The position numbers were made by a program, and so were the translations under genes. From DASQVO01 sp035640715 (GTDB taxonomy: Bacteria; Actinomycetota; Actinomycetes; Streptosporangiales; Streptosporangiaceae): a stretch of 10,544 nucleotides of DNA. This document shows positions 5,982 to 10,453 of this stretch, piece after piece. The notes under the pieces were generated by a model. It made no database searches and had not been told where the DNA came from. It worked only from the letters and a program-made list of their open reading frames with translations. The stretch lies in NCBI GenBank assembly GCA_035640715.1, contig DASQVO010000028.1, positions 1 to 10,544 of the forward strand. The letters are read 5' to 3'. The first letter of the stretch is position 1. Every line of letters begins with the position of its first letter.

Positions 5982-6092
5982 ACCCTGAACGAGCCGGCCG
6001 GTCACGAGCAGGAGCCGGACTACCGGTTCACGCTCGCCAACGAGCGGACCTTCCTCGCCTGGATCCTCAACGAGTACGAACATGCCGCCTGA
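5978..6092 (+). pseudogene. DUF202 (YidH-like) membrane protein 5' fragment, frameshifted and truncated
   Basis: In the frame directly after the molybdoenzyme stop the translation is TLNEPAGHEQEPDYRFTLAN followed by ERTFLAWI. D-Y-R-F-x-L-A-N-E-R-T-F-L-A-W-I is the N-terminal signature of DUF202 inner-membrane proteins, which normally continue into R-T-A-L and two or three membrane helices. Here the sequence switches to LNEYEHAA and stops at 6090-6092, so the membrane part is gone. The only ATG (5978) is one base out of frame with this stretch, which points to a one-base indel near the start. LNEYEHAA is like the C-terminus of some rve-type integrase/transposase ORFs, so the break may be a mobile-element junction; that part is tentative. 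The ATGA overlap suggests the gene was once translationally coupled to the upstream enzyme. Confidence 0.6.
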
Positions 6093-6120
6093 ACTGCACG
6101 GATGAGGTTTTCGGCAAGCG

Positions 6121-6152
6121 CACGGTGCTCTAACCAACTGAGCTACGCCACC
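6121..6152 (-). pseudogene. tRNA 5'-half fragment (acceptor strand and D-arm)
   Basis: The minus strand from 6152 reads acceptor GGTGGCG, T8-A9, then the D-arm GCTCAGTTGGTTAGAGC and A26, an excellent tRNA 5' half. After this CCGTG would be the 5' anticodon stem, but no complementary strand, T33 or T-arm follows. The homology ends at the anticodon arm. It runs on the same strand as the 3' fragment at 2681-2708, although in the usual register their acceptor strands do not pair, so they may derive from different tRNAs. No functional tRNA is made from it. Confidence 0.65.
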
Positions 6153-6414
6153 ACCGCTTGCCCGCTCAAGCTACACCGCATCGGTCGGCGCGGAAGGGAT
6201 TGATCCGTCGCCGAGCGGCGCCGGTAGGGGCGCCGCTTGCCCGCTACGGCCTTGACGGTGTACCGCTTTCACTTGCTTCACGCCCTGGTCCACGTCATCC
6301 GGCTCGGGCCACCGGCCGCGGCTGCTATCGGACCGGATCGTGTTCTCGGGCGCGCAGGCCGCTCAGCACGATCTGCAGGGTCTGGATCACCCGCATGAAC
6401 GCCGGCCCGCACCC
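6153..6414. other. Intergenic region holding one perfect hairpin
   Basis: No gene is recognised. AGCGGCGCC (6214-6222) and GGCGCCGCT (6229-6237) form a perfect 9-bp stem with a 6-nt loop GGTAGG, extended by one G-T and one C-G pair (6212-6239). It could be a terminator for the minus-strand gene ending at 6415, about 175 bases away, or for plus-strand transcription from the molybdoenzyme. Confidence 0.45.
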
Positions 6415-6660
6415 CTAACCCAGATGTCTCTCAATCTGATCGGCTGCGTAACGCAAGGCGCTGACAATCTCAGCCGGGCTCATCGTCGTGGGGTAGGGGT
6501 TGAATGTCTCGACAATCGCCCCTGCCACCACGTCCATGTTGCCTGCGTCGGCGGCGCTGACCGGCAGGACATTGACTTGTATGCCGACGAGTTCCCAATG
6601 ACCGTCGGGCTGCTGGACGATCTGCGGGATGACTCCGCTGCTCCTGAAGCCCGGCGTCAT
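6415..6660 (-). CDS. Small hypothetical protein (81 residues)
   Basis: ATG at 6660 is preceded on the minus strand by AGGAGG with an eight-base gap, a near-consensus RBS, and this sets the start rather than the longer frame from 6723. The 81-residue product has no signal peptide, no membrane segment and no cysteine. The first half looks like beta strands (VIPQIVQQPDGHWELVGIQV, then NVLPVS), with a central acidic stretch. The end TMSPAEIVSALRYAADQIER is a confident amphipathic helix. No family was recognised. It lies 55 bases downstream of the lipoprotein gene on the same strand and could be co-transcribed. The strong RBS and good helix make it a likely real gene; function unknown. Confidence 0.6.
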   Translation of the reverse strand: MTPGFRSSGVIPQIVQQPDGHWELVGIQVNVLPVSAADAGNMDVVAGAIVETFNPYPTTMSPAEIVSALRYAADQIERHLG

Positions 6661-6715
6661 TTCTACCCTCCTGATCGGAGAACGTGGCGTGGTCACCGTA
6701 GTGGCTGGGGTGCAC

Positions 6716-7114
6716 CTAACCAACGTGAATGTGGAGAGATCTTTCCACCGGCTGGGAGGTTTCCACGGTTGCAGGCCCGGCCTCGAGGTCGGAGGGAAGG
6801 CGAATGGTCACGGCAAAGGTGCCGCCCGGCTGGCTCGCCGACACCGTAGCCAGGGCCTGCTGGCGGTGACCTTGGGTCACAAAAACCCTGAGGTCGGTGA
6901 AAGGCCTGGCGGGCGGCTCGTGGTTGGTGCAGCGTGCGGTCTGGTACCCGTACCCGTAGATCCGCAACTGCTGGCCCGGCGAAACCGCGATGGCGTCCCG
7001 CCGTGTCAGCCCTGGCCCAGGACGCCCAACGCGAGCGTTGGGGACGGTGGTCAGCCAGGGTGCCACGACACTCGCGCTACCTCTGCTGGTCATACCGATA
7101 CAACCGCACAGCGC
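6716..7114 (-). pseudogene. Beheaded lipoprotein / Ig-like secreted protein
   Basis: The frame from 7114 reads ALCGCIGMTSRGSASVV. L-C-G-C fits a lipobox, so C (7102-7100) would be the lipidated cysteine, but the hydrophobic h-region and start codon that should precede it are missing. Upstream codons read TQYVRP and then enter the tRNA-Gly fragment. The mature part is about 130 residues. After a linker, SPGQQLRIYGYGYQTARC and RVFVTQGHRQQALATVSASQ, then GGTFAVTIRLPSDLEAGPAT form a beta-sandwich like the Ig-type domains of actinobacterial lipoproteins (S-P-G-x-x-[LV]-x-[IV]-x-G-x-G-[FY] ... G-x-F-x-V-x-[IV]-x-[LV]-P-x-x-L-x-x-G-P-A-x-V). ATG 7093 could start a cytosolic 125-residue product but has no RBS. 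Most likely the 5' end was lost by recombination at the tRNA attachment site. Confidence 0.55.
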
Positions 7115-7131
7115 TGGCCTGACGTATTGAG

Positions 7132-7176
7132 TGGAGCGGGTGAGGGGAATCGAGCCCGCACTCTCAGCTTGGGAAC
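7132..7176 (-). pseudogene. 3' half of tRNA-Gly(CCC): attachment-site copy of an integrative element
   Basis: On the minus strand, from 7175: anticodon loop TTCCCAA (anticodon CCC), 3' anticodon stem GCTGA, variable region, T-stem GCGGG, loop CTCGATT, T-stem CCCCT, acceptor CACCCGC, T73 and CCA. This is the usual 3' half of an actinobacterial tRNA-Gly(CCC), except C for T at the first T-loop base and a C-C mismatch in the T-stem. The sequence before the anticodon loop (TAGAG) does not pair with GCTGA, so identity ends exactly there. A core from anticodon loop to CCA is typical of AICE and tRNA-phage att sites. Orientation puts the element on the high-coordinate side. Confidence 0.75.
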
Positions 7177-7432
7177 TCTATGGCGCTGCCCGCCTCCGAC
7201 CTGGCGATTCCGTGACCTCCGGGGACCTTGCTGGTTTGACTGTTAGCGACCGTGACTGCCCGCAGGCACTCCTCTTATCGGGCACGCAGCGGGCACGGCG
7301 GCCTCTTGGTCCCGAACTAGCGGCGCCGCTTGGACGCCGACCGTCCGTTTTTCAGGCCTAGCGAAGGCCCAGCTCGGTCACAAGCGCCGAGCGTGGCGGG
7401 TTGCTTTAGGGTGCTCTTGGTAGGGGTCGGTT
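7177..7432. other. Region between the att-like site and the toxin-antitoxin promoter, no gene seen
   Basis: Contains the paired octamer repeat at 7279-7297, a 12-bp palindrome AGCGGCGCCGCT (7319-7330) and a small inverted repeat GGCCT/AGGCC (7355-7369). No RBS-led ORF was found. Confidence 0.4.
7279..7297 (+). repeat. Paired CGGGCACG octamers, 11-bp period (locus 1)
   Basis: CGGGCACG occurs at 7279-7286 and again at 7290-7297, one helical turn apart. The same pair recurs at 8268-8286 with 19 of 21 flanking and spacer bases conserved. It lies about 105 bases inside the element-side end of the tRNA-Gly fragment, where integrase or Xis arm sites would be expected. Role is inferred. Confidence 0.45.
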
Positions 7433-7456
7433 GCAGCCGTTGCTATCAGCGGCTGC
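7433..7456. promoter_or_regulatory. Inverted repeat: candidate operator of the toxin-antitoxin operon
   Basis: GCAGCCG (7433-7439) and CGGCTGC (7450-7456) are perfect inverted repeats with a 10-nt spacer, centred about 45 bases before the antitoxin ATG and overlapping the expected -35 region. TA antitoxins usually repress their own promoter from such a site. No second copy is seen. Confidence 0.45.
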
Positions 7457-7476
7457 CCGTGGTCGCCGCGGCTCCG

Positions 7477-7489
7477 TACACTTGACGGC
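7477..7489 (+). promoter_or_regulatory. -10 element of a leaderless promoter for the antitoxin
   Basis: TACACT (7477-7482) ends seven bases before ATG 7490, and no Shine-Dalgarno precedes the ATG, so transcription probably begins at the start codon. A -35 is not obvious. Confidence 0.5.
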
Positions 7490-7696
7490 ATGACGACCAG
7501 GGAGCGGCTGCATCGCCTCGTTGACGACCTCAGCGATGACAAGGCGGCGGAAGCCCTTGCGCTCTTGGAGAGCCAGCTAGCCGACGAGACCGAGGCTGGT
7601 CCGGTGCCGGAGTTCTTCGGCATGCTGCATTCAGGCAAGGGAGACTTGGCCGCGCGGTCGGAGGAGATCCTGCGTGCCGAGTTCGGCCGCCGTTGA
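7490..7696 (+). CDS. Antitoxin of a PIN-type toxin-antitoxin pair
   Basis: The product is 68 residues and highly charged. The N-terminal half is a helical hairpin (MTTRERLHRLVDDLSDDKAA and EALALLESQLADETEAG), a pattern common in actinobacterial VapB-like antitoxins. The C-terminal tail (PEFFGMLHSGKGDLAARSEE, then ILRAEFGRR) would wrap around the toxin. It was assigned mainly because it directly precedes a PIN toxin. There is no ribbon-helix-helix or AbrB motif that I can point to, so the DNA-binding mode is unclear. The ATG at 7490 sits seven bases after a -10 element with no RBS, indicating leaderless translation. Its stop TGA (7694-7696) falls in the first copy of a 16-bp repeat whose second copy contains the toxin start. 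The function as neutraliser of the downstream RNase is inferred from the pair arrangement. Confidence 0.75.
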   Translation: MTTRERLHRLVDDLSDDKAAEALALLESQLADETEAGPVPEFFGMLHSGKGDLAARSEEILRAEFGRR

Positions 7697-7718
7697 TCAG
7701 TCCGGCCGCCGTTGATCA
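7684..7718 (+). repeat. 16-bp direct repeat, 19-bp period, across the antitoxin/toxin junction
   Basis: CGGCCGCCGTTGATCA occurs at 7684-7699 and 7703-7718. The first copy holds the antitoxin stop (CGT TGA), the second the toxin start (TTG ATC). A single copy would give a 4-base TTGA overlap of stop and start. Confidence 0.85.
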
Positions 7719-8125
7719 TTGTTGATACCGGTCCGCTGGTCGCGGCTGCCGACGCGGACGATCACGACCACGCCCGCTGTGTGGCCATGTTCCAGGCCGC
7801 CCGCCGCCCGTGGCTGGTCCCCCAGCCGGTGATCGCCGAGGTCTGCTACCTGCTGGAGCGTGAGCGTGGCAGCCAGGCCGAGGCGGCGTTCCTGCGAGCG
7901 TTCGGGCGCCGCGAGATGACACTCGCCCCGCTGACCATCGCCGACACCGATCGGATGGCCGAACTCGTCGAGACGTACGCCAGCCTTTCCCTCGGCGGAG
8001 TCGATGCGGCGGTGATCGCCATCGCCGAACGGCTGAACGTGGCAACAGTCGCCACCCTGAACCGGCGTGACTTTACCGTTGTTCGGCCACGACACGTCAA
8101 CGCCCTGACCCTGATCCCAGAGTGA
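7712..8125 (+). CDS. PIN-domain ribonuclease toxin (VapC-like)
   Basis: The product is 137 residues, normal for VapC toxins, which cleave RNA (often tRNA or rRNA) using Mg2+. The PIN acidic set is visible: D5 in IIVDTGPLVA, E43 in PVIAEVCYLL, D98 in LGGVDAAVIAIAERL and D120 in TLNRRDF. All four conserved positions are filled, so it is probably active. I chose TTG 7712 because it puts IIVDTG at the N-terminus, as in all family members; no ATG is available. No RBS is seen, and initiation probably depends on coupling to the antitoxin, whose stop is 15 bases upstream. A 19-bp tandem duplication has pulled the two genes apart, and because 19 is not a multiple of three the earlier TTG (7693) is out of frame. 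A GC-rich hairpin at 8187-8212 may end the operon. Confidence 0.88.
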   Translation: MIIVDTGPLVAAADADDHDHARCVAMFQAARRPWLVPQPVIAEVCYLLERERGSQAEAAFLRAFGRREMTLAPLTIADTDRMAELVETYASLSLGGVDAAVIAIAERLNVATVATLNRRDFTVVRPRHVNALTLIPE

Positions 8126-8186
8126 GTGCCACTGACCGGCTGGTATGCGTTTGATCACCAGCTAAGAAGATCGTCGGCCGGACAGT

Positions 8187-8212
8187 GCTGACCTGCGGCC
8201 GGGCAGGTCAGC
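8187..8212 (+). terminator. Perfect 10-bp hairpin after the toxin gene
   Basis: GCTGACCTGC (8187-8196) pairs with GCAGGTCAGC (8203-8212) across the 6-nt loop GGCCGG, 61 bases after the toxin stop. There is no T-run, as usual here. Likely terminator of the toxin-antitoxin transcript. Confidence 0.55.
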
Positions 8213-8267
8213 GGGGCTGGCGGCCTGCCCGCGAGTAACCGTGAGATCCCCCGGATGACTGCCTGAT

Positions 8268-8286
8268 CGGGCACGTAACGGGCACG
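8268..8286 (+). repeat. Paired CGGGCACG octamers, 11-bp period (locus 2)
   Basis: CGGGCACG at 8268-8275 and 8279-8286, separated by TAA; it copies locus 1 (7279-7297) in the same orientation. The two loci bracket the toxin-antitoxin operon. The rest of 8213-8393 shows no supported gene. Confidence 0.45.
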
Positions 8287-8393
8287 CCGCCTGGCGTAGA
8301 TGAGCGTCCATGTCCTCACGGTCCTGCCGCAGTTGCATGACCTATGCGCCTGTGCAATGCCGCTTGCCATGGGCTCCCGATACCGTAGCCGCT

Positions 8394-8750
8394 GTGGAGA
8401 TTCCGGAGCTTGCGGACCTGATCTGGCTCTTTGAGGACGAGCCTGCCTCCGATTGCGGTGAGGCGTGGCCTGTTGGGCTTCAGTCGTTCCGTCTCCGCCG
8501 GGCCGATCGGGAGGTGCTGTTCTCCCTGGATCCCCTGGCCGGTGATGCGAACATCAGCCTCTACGTGGCCGGGCAGGAGATGGTGTCGATTGGCAGGCTC
8601 CGACGGGTCGAGAAGCTAACCGTGGTGAAGAAAGAAGGCTACGAGGGTCTGGAGCTGGTCTTTGTTGGAGCCAGGCACGACCCGGTCGTCTTGCAGACCC
8701 GGCCGGTGATCCGTCTCTCGTGGGATGTGGCCCCCCTCGGGACTTGGTAA
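8394..8750 (+). CDS. Hypothetical protein, about 118 residues, probably leaderless
   Basis: GTG 8394 is chosen over the upstream ATG at 8310 because TACCGT (8381-8386), a good -10 element, ends seven bases before it and there is no RBS for either start. This is the same arrangement as the antitoxin. The product is small, acidic at the N-terminus (VEIPELADLIWLFEDEPASD) and then alternating beta strands (SFRLRRADREVLFSLDPLAG, ISLYVAGQEMVSIGRLRRV, LELVFVG, VVLQTRPVIRLSW), consistent with a compact beta-sheet domain. No signal peptide, membrane helix or catalytic motif is visible. I do not recognise a family. The position inside the predicted element, between the TA pair and the Nudix/GntR module, makes it accessory cargo; an immunity-type or structural role cannot be judged. 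Confidence 0.6.
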   Translation: MEIPELADLIWLFEDEPASDCGEAWPVGLQSFRLRRADREVLFSLDPLAGDANISLYVAGQEMVSIGRLRRVEKLTVVKKEGYEGLELVFVGARHDPVVLQTRPVIRLSWDVAPLGTW

Positions 8751-8810
8751 CCCGTTCCTTTTCTTGTCCGTCTTCCTCGCAGGCGCCGAATCCTTGCGAG
8801 TGGGTGCCGG

Positions 8811-8863
8811 GTCTAGGCTCGGCGTAGCCGATCGCGAAGCGACGCCCGTAGGGCGGCCTAGAC
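8811..8863. repeat. 53-nt perfect cloverleaf inverted-repeat element
   Basis: An 8-bp outer stem (GTCTAGGC 8811-8818 with GCCTAGAC 8856-8863) encloses three back-to-back hairpins, each with a 3-nt G-N-A loop: CGGC-GTA-GCCG (8820-8830), TCGC-GAA-GCGA (8832-8842) and CGCCC-GTA-GGGCG (8843-8855). Only T8819 and A8831 are left unpaired at the junction; all stems are perfect Watson-Crick. It is not a tRNA, as it has no consensus loops. It could be a REP/MITE-like mobile repeat, a structured RNA, or a cruciform recognised by a protein. Confidence 0.65.
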
Positions 8864-8978
8864 GCGGTGGCCGCGAGCTGGACAATCGTGAGCCGAGGAA
8901 GACGGCCCACGCCTCACCCGGTGTCGCCAGTGCGACGATGAGCCGGGTTGGTCAGCTGCTGCTGCGAGTATGGCCCGG

Positions 8979-8997
8979 GGCGCCGCGCAGCGGCGCC
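8979..8997 (-). terminator. 8-bp hairpin downstream of the Nudix gene
   Basis: GGCGCCGC (8979-8986) and GCGGCGCC (8990-8997) form a perfect stem with the loop GCA. It lies about 60 bases beyond the stop of the minus-strand Nudix gene (9058) and fits a GC-rich terminator. Confidence 0.5.
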
Positions 8998-9031
8998 GCC
9001 TTGATCAGATACGGCTCAATTCGGCAGTGCA

Positions 9032-9051
9032 GCAGGTCGATGCAGGTCGAT
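9032..9051 (+). repeat. 10-bp tandem duplication GCAGGTCGAT x2
   Basis: GCAGGTCGAT at 9032-9041 is repeated at once at 9042-9051, seven bases before the Nudix stop. Either a slippage product or a short iteron-like site; two copies are too few to decide. Confidence 0.6.
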
Positions 9052-9057
9052 GCCGAG

Positions 9058-9489
9058 TCAGAGCAAGTGGGTACCGTCGTGCTGGCGGACGGCGGGCGTA
9101 GTGCCGGTGCGGAGGGCGTCGAGAATGCGGACGGCGTAGGCCTCGCTGGCGAGCTGGCCGATGGCGTCGGGGTCGGCCCATTGGAAGGCGGCTACCTCGT
9201 CGTTGGTGGTGAGCTGGCCGCCGGTGATCTTGCAGCGGAAGACCAGGGCGATGATGCCGCGGGTCATGTTCTTGTACACGCCGGTGAGCGCGTCGGGTTC
9301 GATGTGGAGGCCGGTTTCCTCGCGGACTTCGCGGCGCAGGCCGTCGTGGATGGCCTCGCCGAGTTCGAGGACGCCGCCGGGGGGCTCCCAGTGGTGGTTG
9401 TCGCGGCGCTGGATGAGCAGCGCGCGGCCGTGGTCGTCGGTGATGACGCCGCTGACGCTGACCGAGTGCCGGGCCGGTTGGCTGTTCAT
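9058..9489 (-). CDS. Nudix hydrolase-domain protein, candidate Pif-type immunity factor
   Basis: The product is 143 residues, a single Nudix domain. The Nudix box G39-x5-E45-x7-R53-E54-V55-x-E57-E58-x-G60-L61 is complete, so Mg2+ binding and hydrolysis of a nucleoside-diphosphate-linked substrate are expected. V-S-V-S-G-V-I-T-D precedes it and W-E-P-P-G-G leads into it. ATG 9489 has AAGGTGA five bases upstream. The gene is divergent from the GntR gene with only 60 bases between, so one control region serves both. In pSAM2, Pif is a similar-sized Nudix-domain protein that prevents redundant transfer and is encoded near korSA; with GntR and a Pra-like gene next door, the same role is plausible here. 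A housekeeping-type Nudix enzyme carried as cargo is the alternative, since sequence alone cannot give the substrate. Confidence 0.88.
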   Translation of the reverse strand: MNSQPARHSVSVSGVITDDHGRALLIQRRDNHHWEPPGGVLELGEAIHDGLRREVREETGLHIEPDALTGVYKNMTRGIIALVFRCKITGGQLTTNDEVAAFQWADPDAIGQLASEAYAVRILDALRTGTTPAVRQHDGTHLL

Positions 9490-9549
9490 GGGTTCACCTT
9501 ACGGGTACCCTACGTCTCTAGACATGCACACGAGTTGAGGAGTGCGCCG
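9490..9549. promoter_or_regulatory. Divergent control region between Nudix and GntR genes, with operator-like site
   Basis: Within 60 bases it holds both starts' RBSs (GAGGAG at 9537-9542 for GntR) and the sequence TCTCTAGAC at 9515-9523, identical to 10384-10392 in the promoter of the downstream gene. Shared sites upstream of the repressor and its target suggest autoregulation. Confidence 0.5.
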
Positions 9550-10338
9550 ATGACCGGCGACGCCGTGCTGACGCAGGCGGTCGATCCGGGCAGTGACCGG
9601 CCGGTCTATAAGCAGATCGCCGATCACCTGCGGGATGCGATCGCCCGCCGCCTGGCCGAAGGTGAGCAGCTCCCGTCCGAGGCGCGGCTGATGGAGCACT
9701 ACGGGGTGGCCCGGATGACCATCCGCAACGCGCTGCGCCTTCTCCAGGATGAGGGCCTGGTCACCGCCGAGCACGGCCGGGGGGTGTATGTGCGGGCGCG
9801 GCCGCCGGTGCGGCGGCTGGCCTCCGACCGGTTCGCCCAGCGGCACCGCAAAGAAGGCCACGCCGCGTTCAGCGTGGAGGCCGCCCAGGTCGGCGCGACC
9901 CCGCAGGTGGACATGCTCACCGTGACGGAGGGAACGGCCCCGGCGGAGATCGCGGACCGGCTGCGGCTGGCCGAGGATGCCCCGGTGGTGGTGCGGTCCC
10001 GCCGTTACCTGCTGGACGGCAAGCCGGTTGAGACGGCCGTGTCCTATATCCCGGCCGACCTGGCCAAGGGCACGCCGATCACCGACCCCAACCCCGGGCC
10101 GGGCGGCATCTATGCCCGGCTGGAGGAGCAGGGCCACACCCTGGAGCGCTTCACCGAGGACATCACGGCCCGGATGCCCACCCCGGAGGAGGCCCGGCTG
10201 CTGGCGCTGCCGCCCGGCGTGCCGGTGTTCCGCCTGGTCCGGACCGCCTACGCGGTGGACGGCCGGGCGGTGGAGGTGTGCGACACGGTGATGGCCGCGG
10301 ACGCCTATCTGCTCAGCTACGAGCTTCCTGCCCACTAG
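9550..10338 (+). CDS. GntR/HutC-type repressor with UTRA domain, KorSA-like
   Basis: The product is 262 residues. The winged helix-turn-helix spans about 17-82: RPVYKQIADHLRDAIARRLA, then G-E-Q-L-P-S-E-A-R-L-M-E-H-Y-G-V-A-R-M-T-I-R-N-A-L-R-L-L-Q-D-E-G-L, and the G-R-G-V-Y-V wing. The UTRA ligand-binding domain follows at about 105-255 (APVVVRSRRYLLDGKPVETA, SYIPADLA, IYARLEEQGHTLERFTEDI, then CDTVMAADAYLL). ATG 9550 is preceded by GAGGAG with a seven-base gap; the frame is open far upstream (to 8725), but that part overlaps the Nudix gene antisense and is not coding. In pSAM2-type elements the GntR protein KorSA represses pra and its own gene. Repeats with core TCTAKACRAGT in the next promoter and a related TCTCTAGAC upstream of this gene fit that. 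Many actinobacteria carry other GntR/UTRA regulators, so the KorSA assignment rests on context. Confidence 0.9.
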   Translation: MTGDAVLTQAVDPGSDRPVYKQIADHLRDAIARRLAEGEQLPSEARLMEHYGVARMTIRNALRLLQDEGLVTAEHGRGVYVRARPPVRRLASDRFAQRHRKEGHAAFSVEAAQVGATPQVDMLTVTEGTAPAEIADRLRLAEDAPVVVRSRRYLLDGKPVETAVSYIPADLAKGTPITDPNPGPGGIYARLEEQGHTLERFTEDITARMPTPEEARLLALPPGVPVFRLVRTAYAVDGRAVEVCDTVMAADAYLLSYELPAH

Positions 10339-10343
10339 CACGC

Positions 10344-10401
10344 TTGACACCTTCCGCTCAGCTCCTCTATACAAGTAATAGCTTCTCTAGACGAGTAGAG
10401 A
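10344..10401 (+). promoter_or_regulatory. Strong sigma70-type promoter with tandem operator-like repeats
   Basis: TTGACA (10344-10349) and TATACA (10368-10373) are near-consensus -35/-10 boxes with an 18-bp spacer, the best promoter in the window. TCTATACAAGT (10366-10376) overlaps the -10 and TCTAGACGAGT (10386-10396) follows exactly 20 bp on; they match at 9 of 11 positions. TCTCTA/TAGAGA (10384-10389 and 10396-10401) is also an inverted repeat. Probably the binding site of the GntR protein encoded just upstream. Confidence 0.65.
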
Positions 10402-10453
10402 GGCAGTGCTTAGCCCAGCCAGGGCGGCCAGGAGCAAAGGACAGGTGATCGAG

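Larger units (their letters stand above)
8751..9057. other. Intergenic region with cloverleaf, terminator hairpin and tandem repeat
   Basis: No gene is supported here; long frames through it belong to the GntR frame read from an unsupported upstream start. It carries three structures listed separately: the cloverleaf at 8811-8863, the hairpin at 8979-8997 and a 10-bp tandem repeat at 9032-9051. Confidence 0.5.

Noticed and set aside
5180..6133. 317-codon plus-strand ORF overlapping the molybdoenzyme
   Set aside because: Arg/Gly-rich out-of-frame shadow of a gene with complete family motifs.
7131..7361. ORF beginning in the tRNA-Gly fragment
   Set aside because: Its first 15 codons are a translation of tRNA sequence, a well-known spurious ORF pattern; no RBS.
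8725..9549. Long in-frame extension upstream of the GntR gene
   Set aside because: It runs antisense through the well-supported Nudix gene, has no RBS or domain, and GntR has its own RBS and ATG at 9550.
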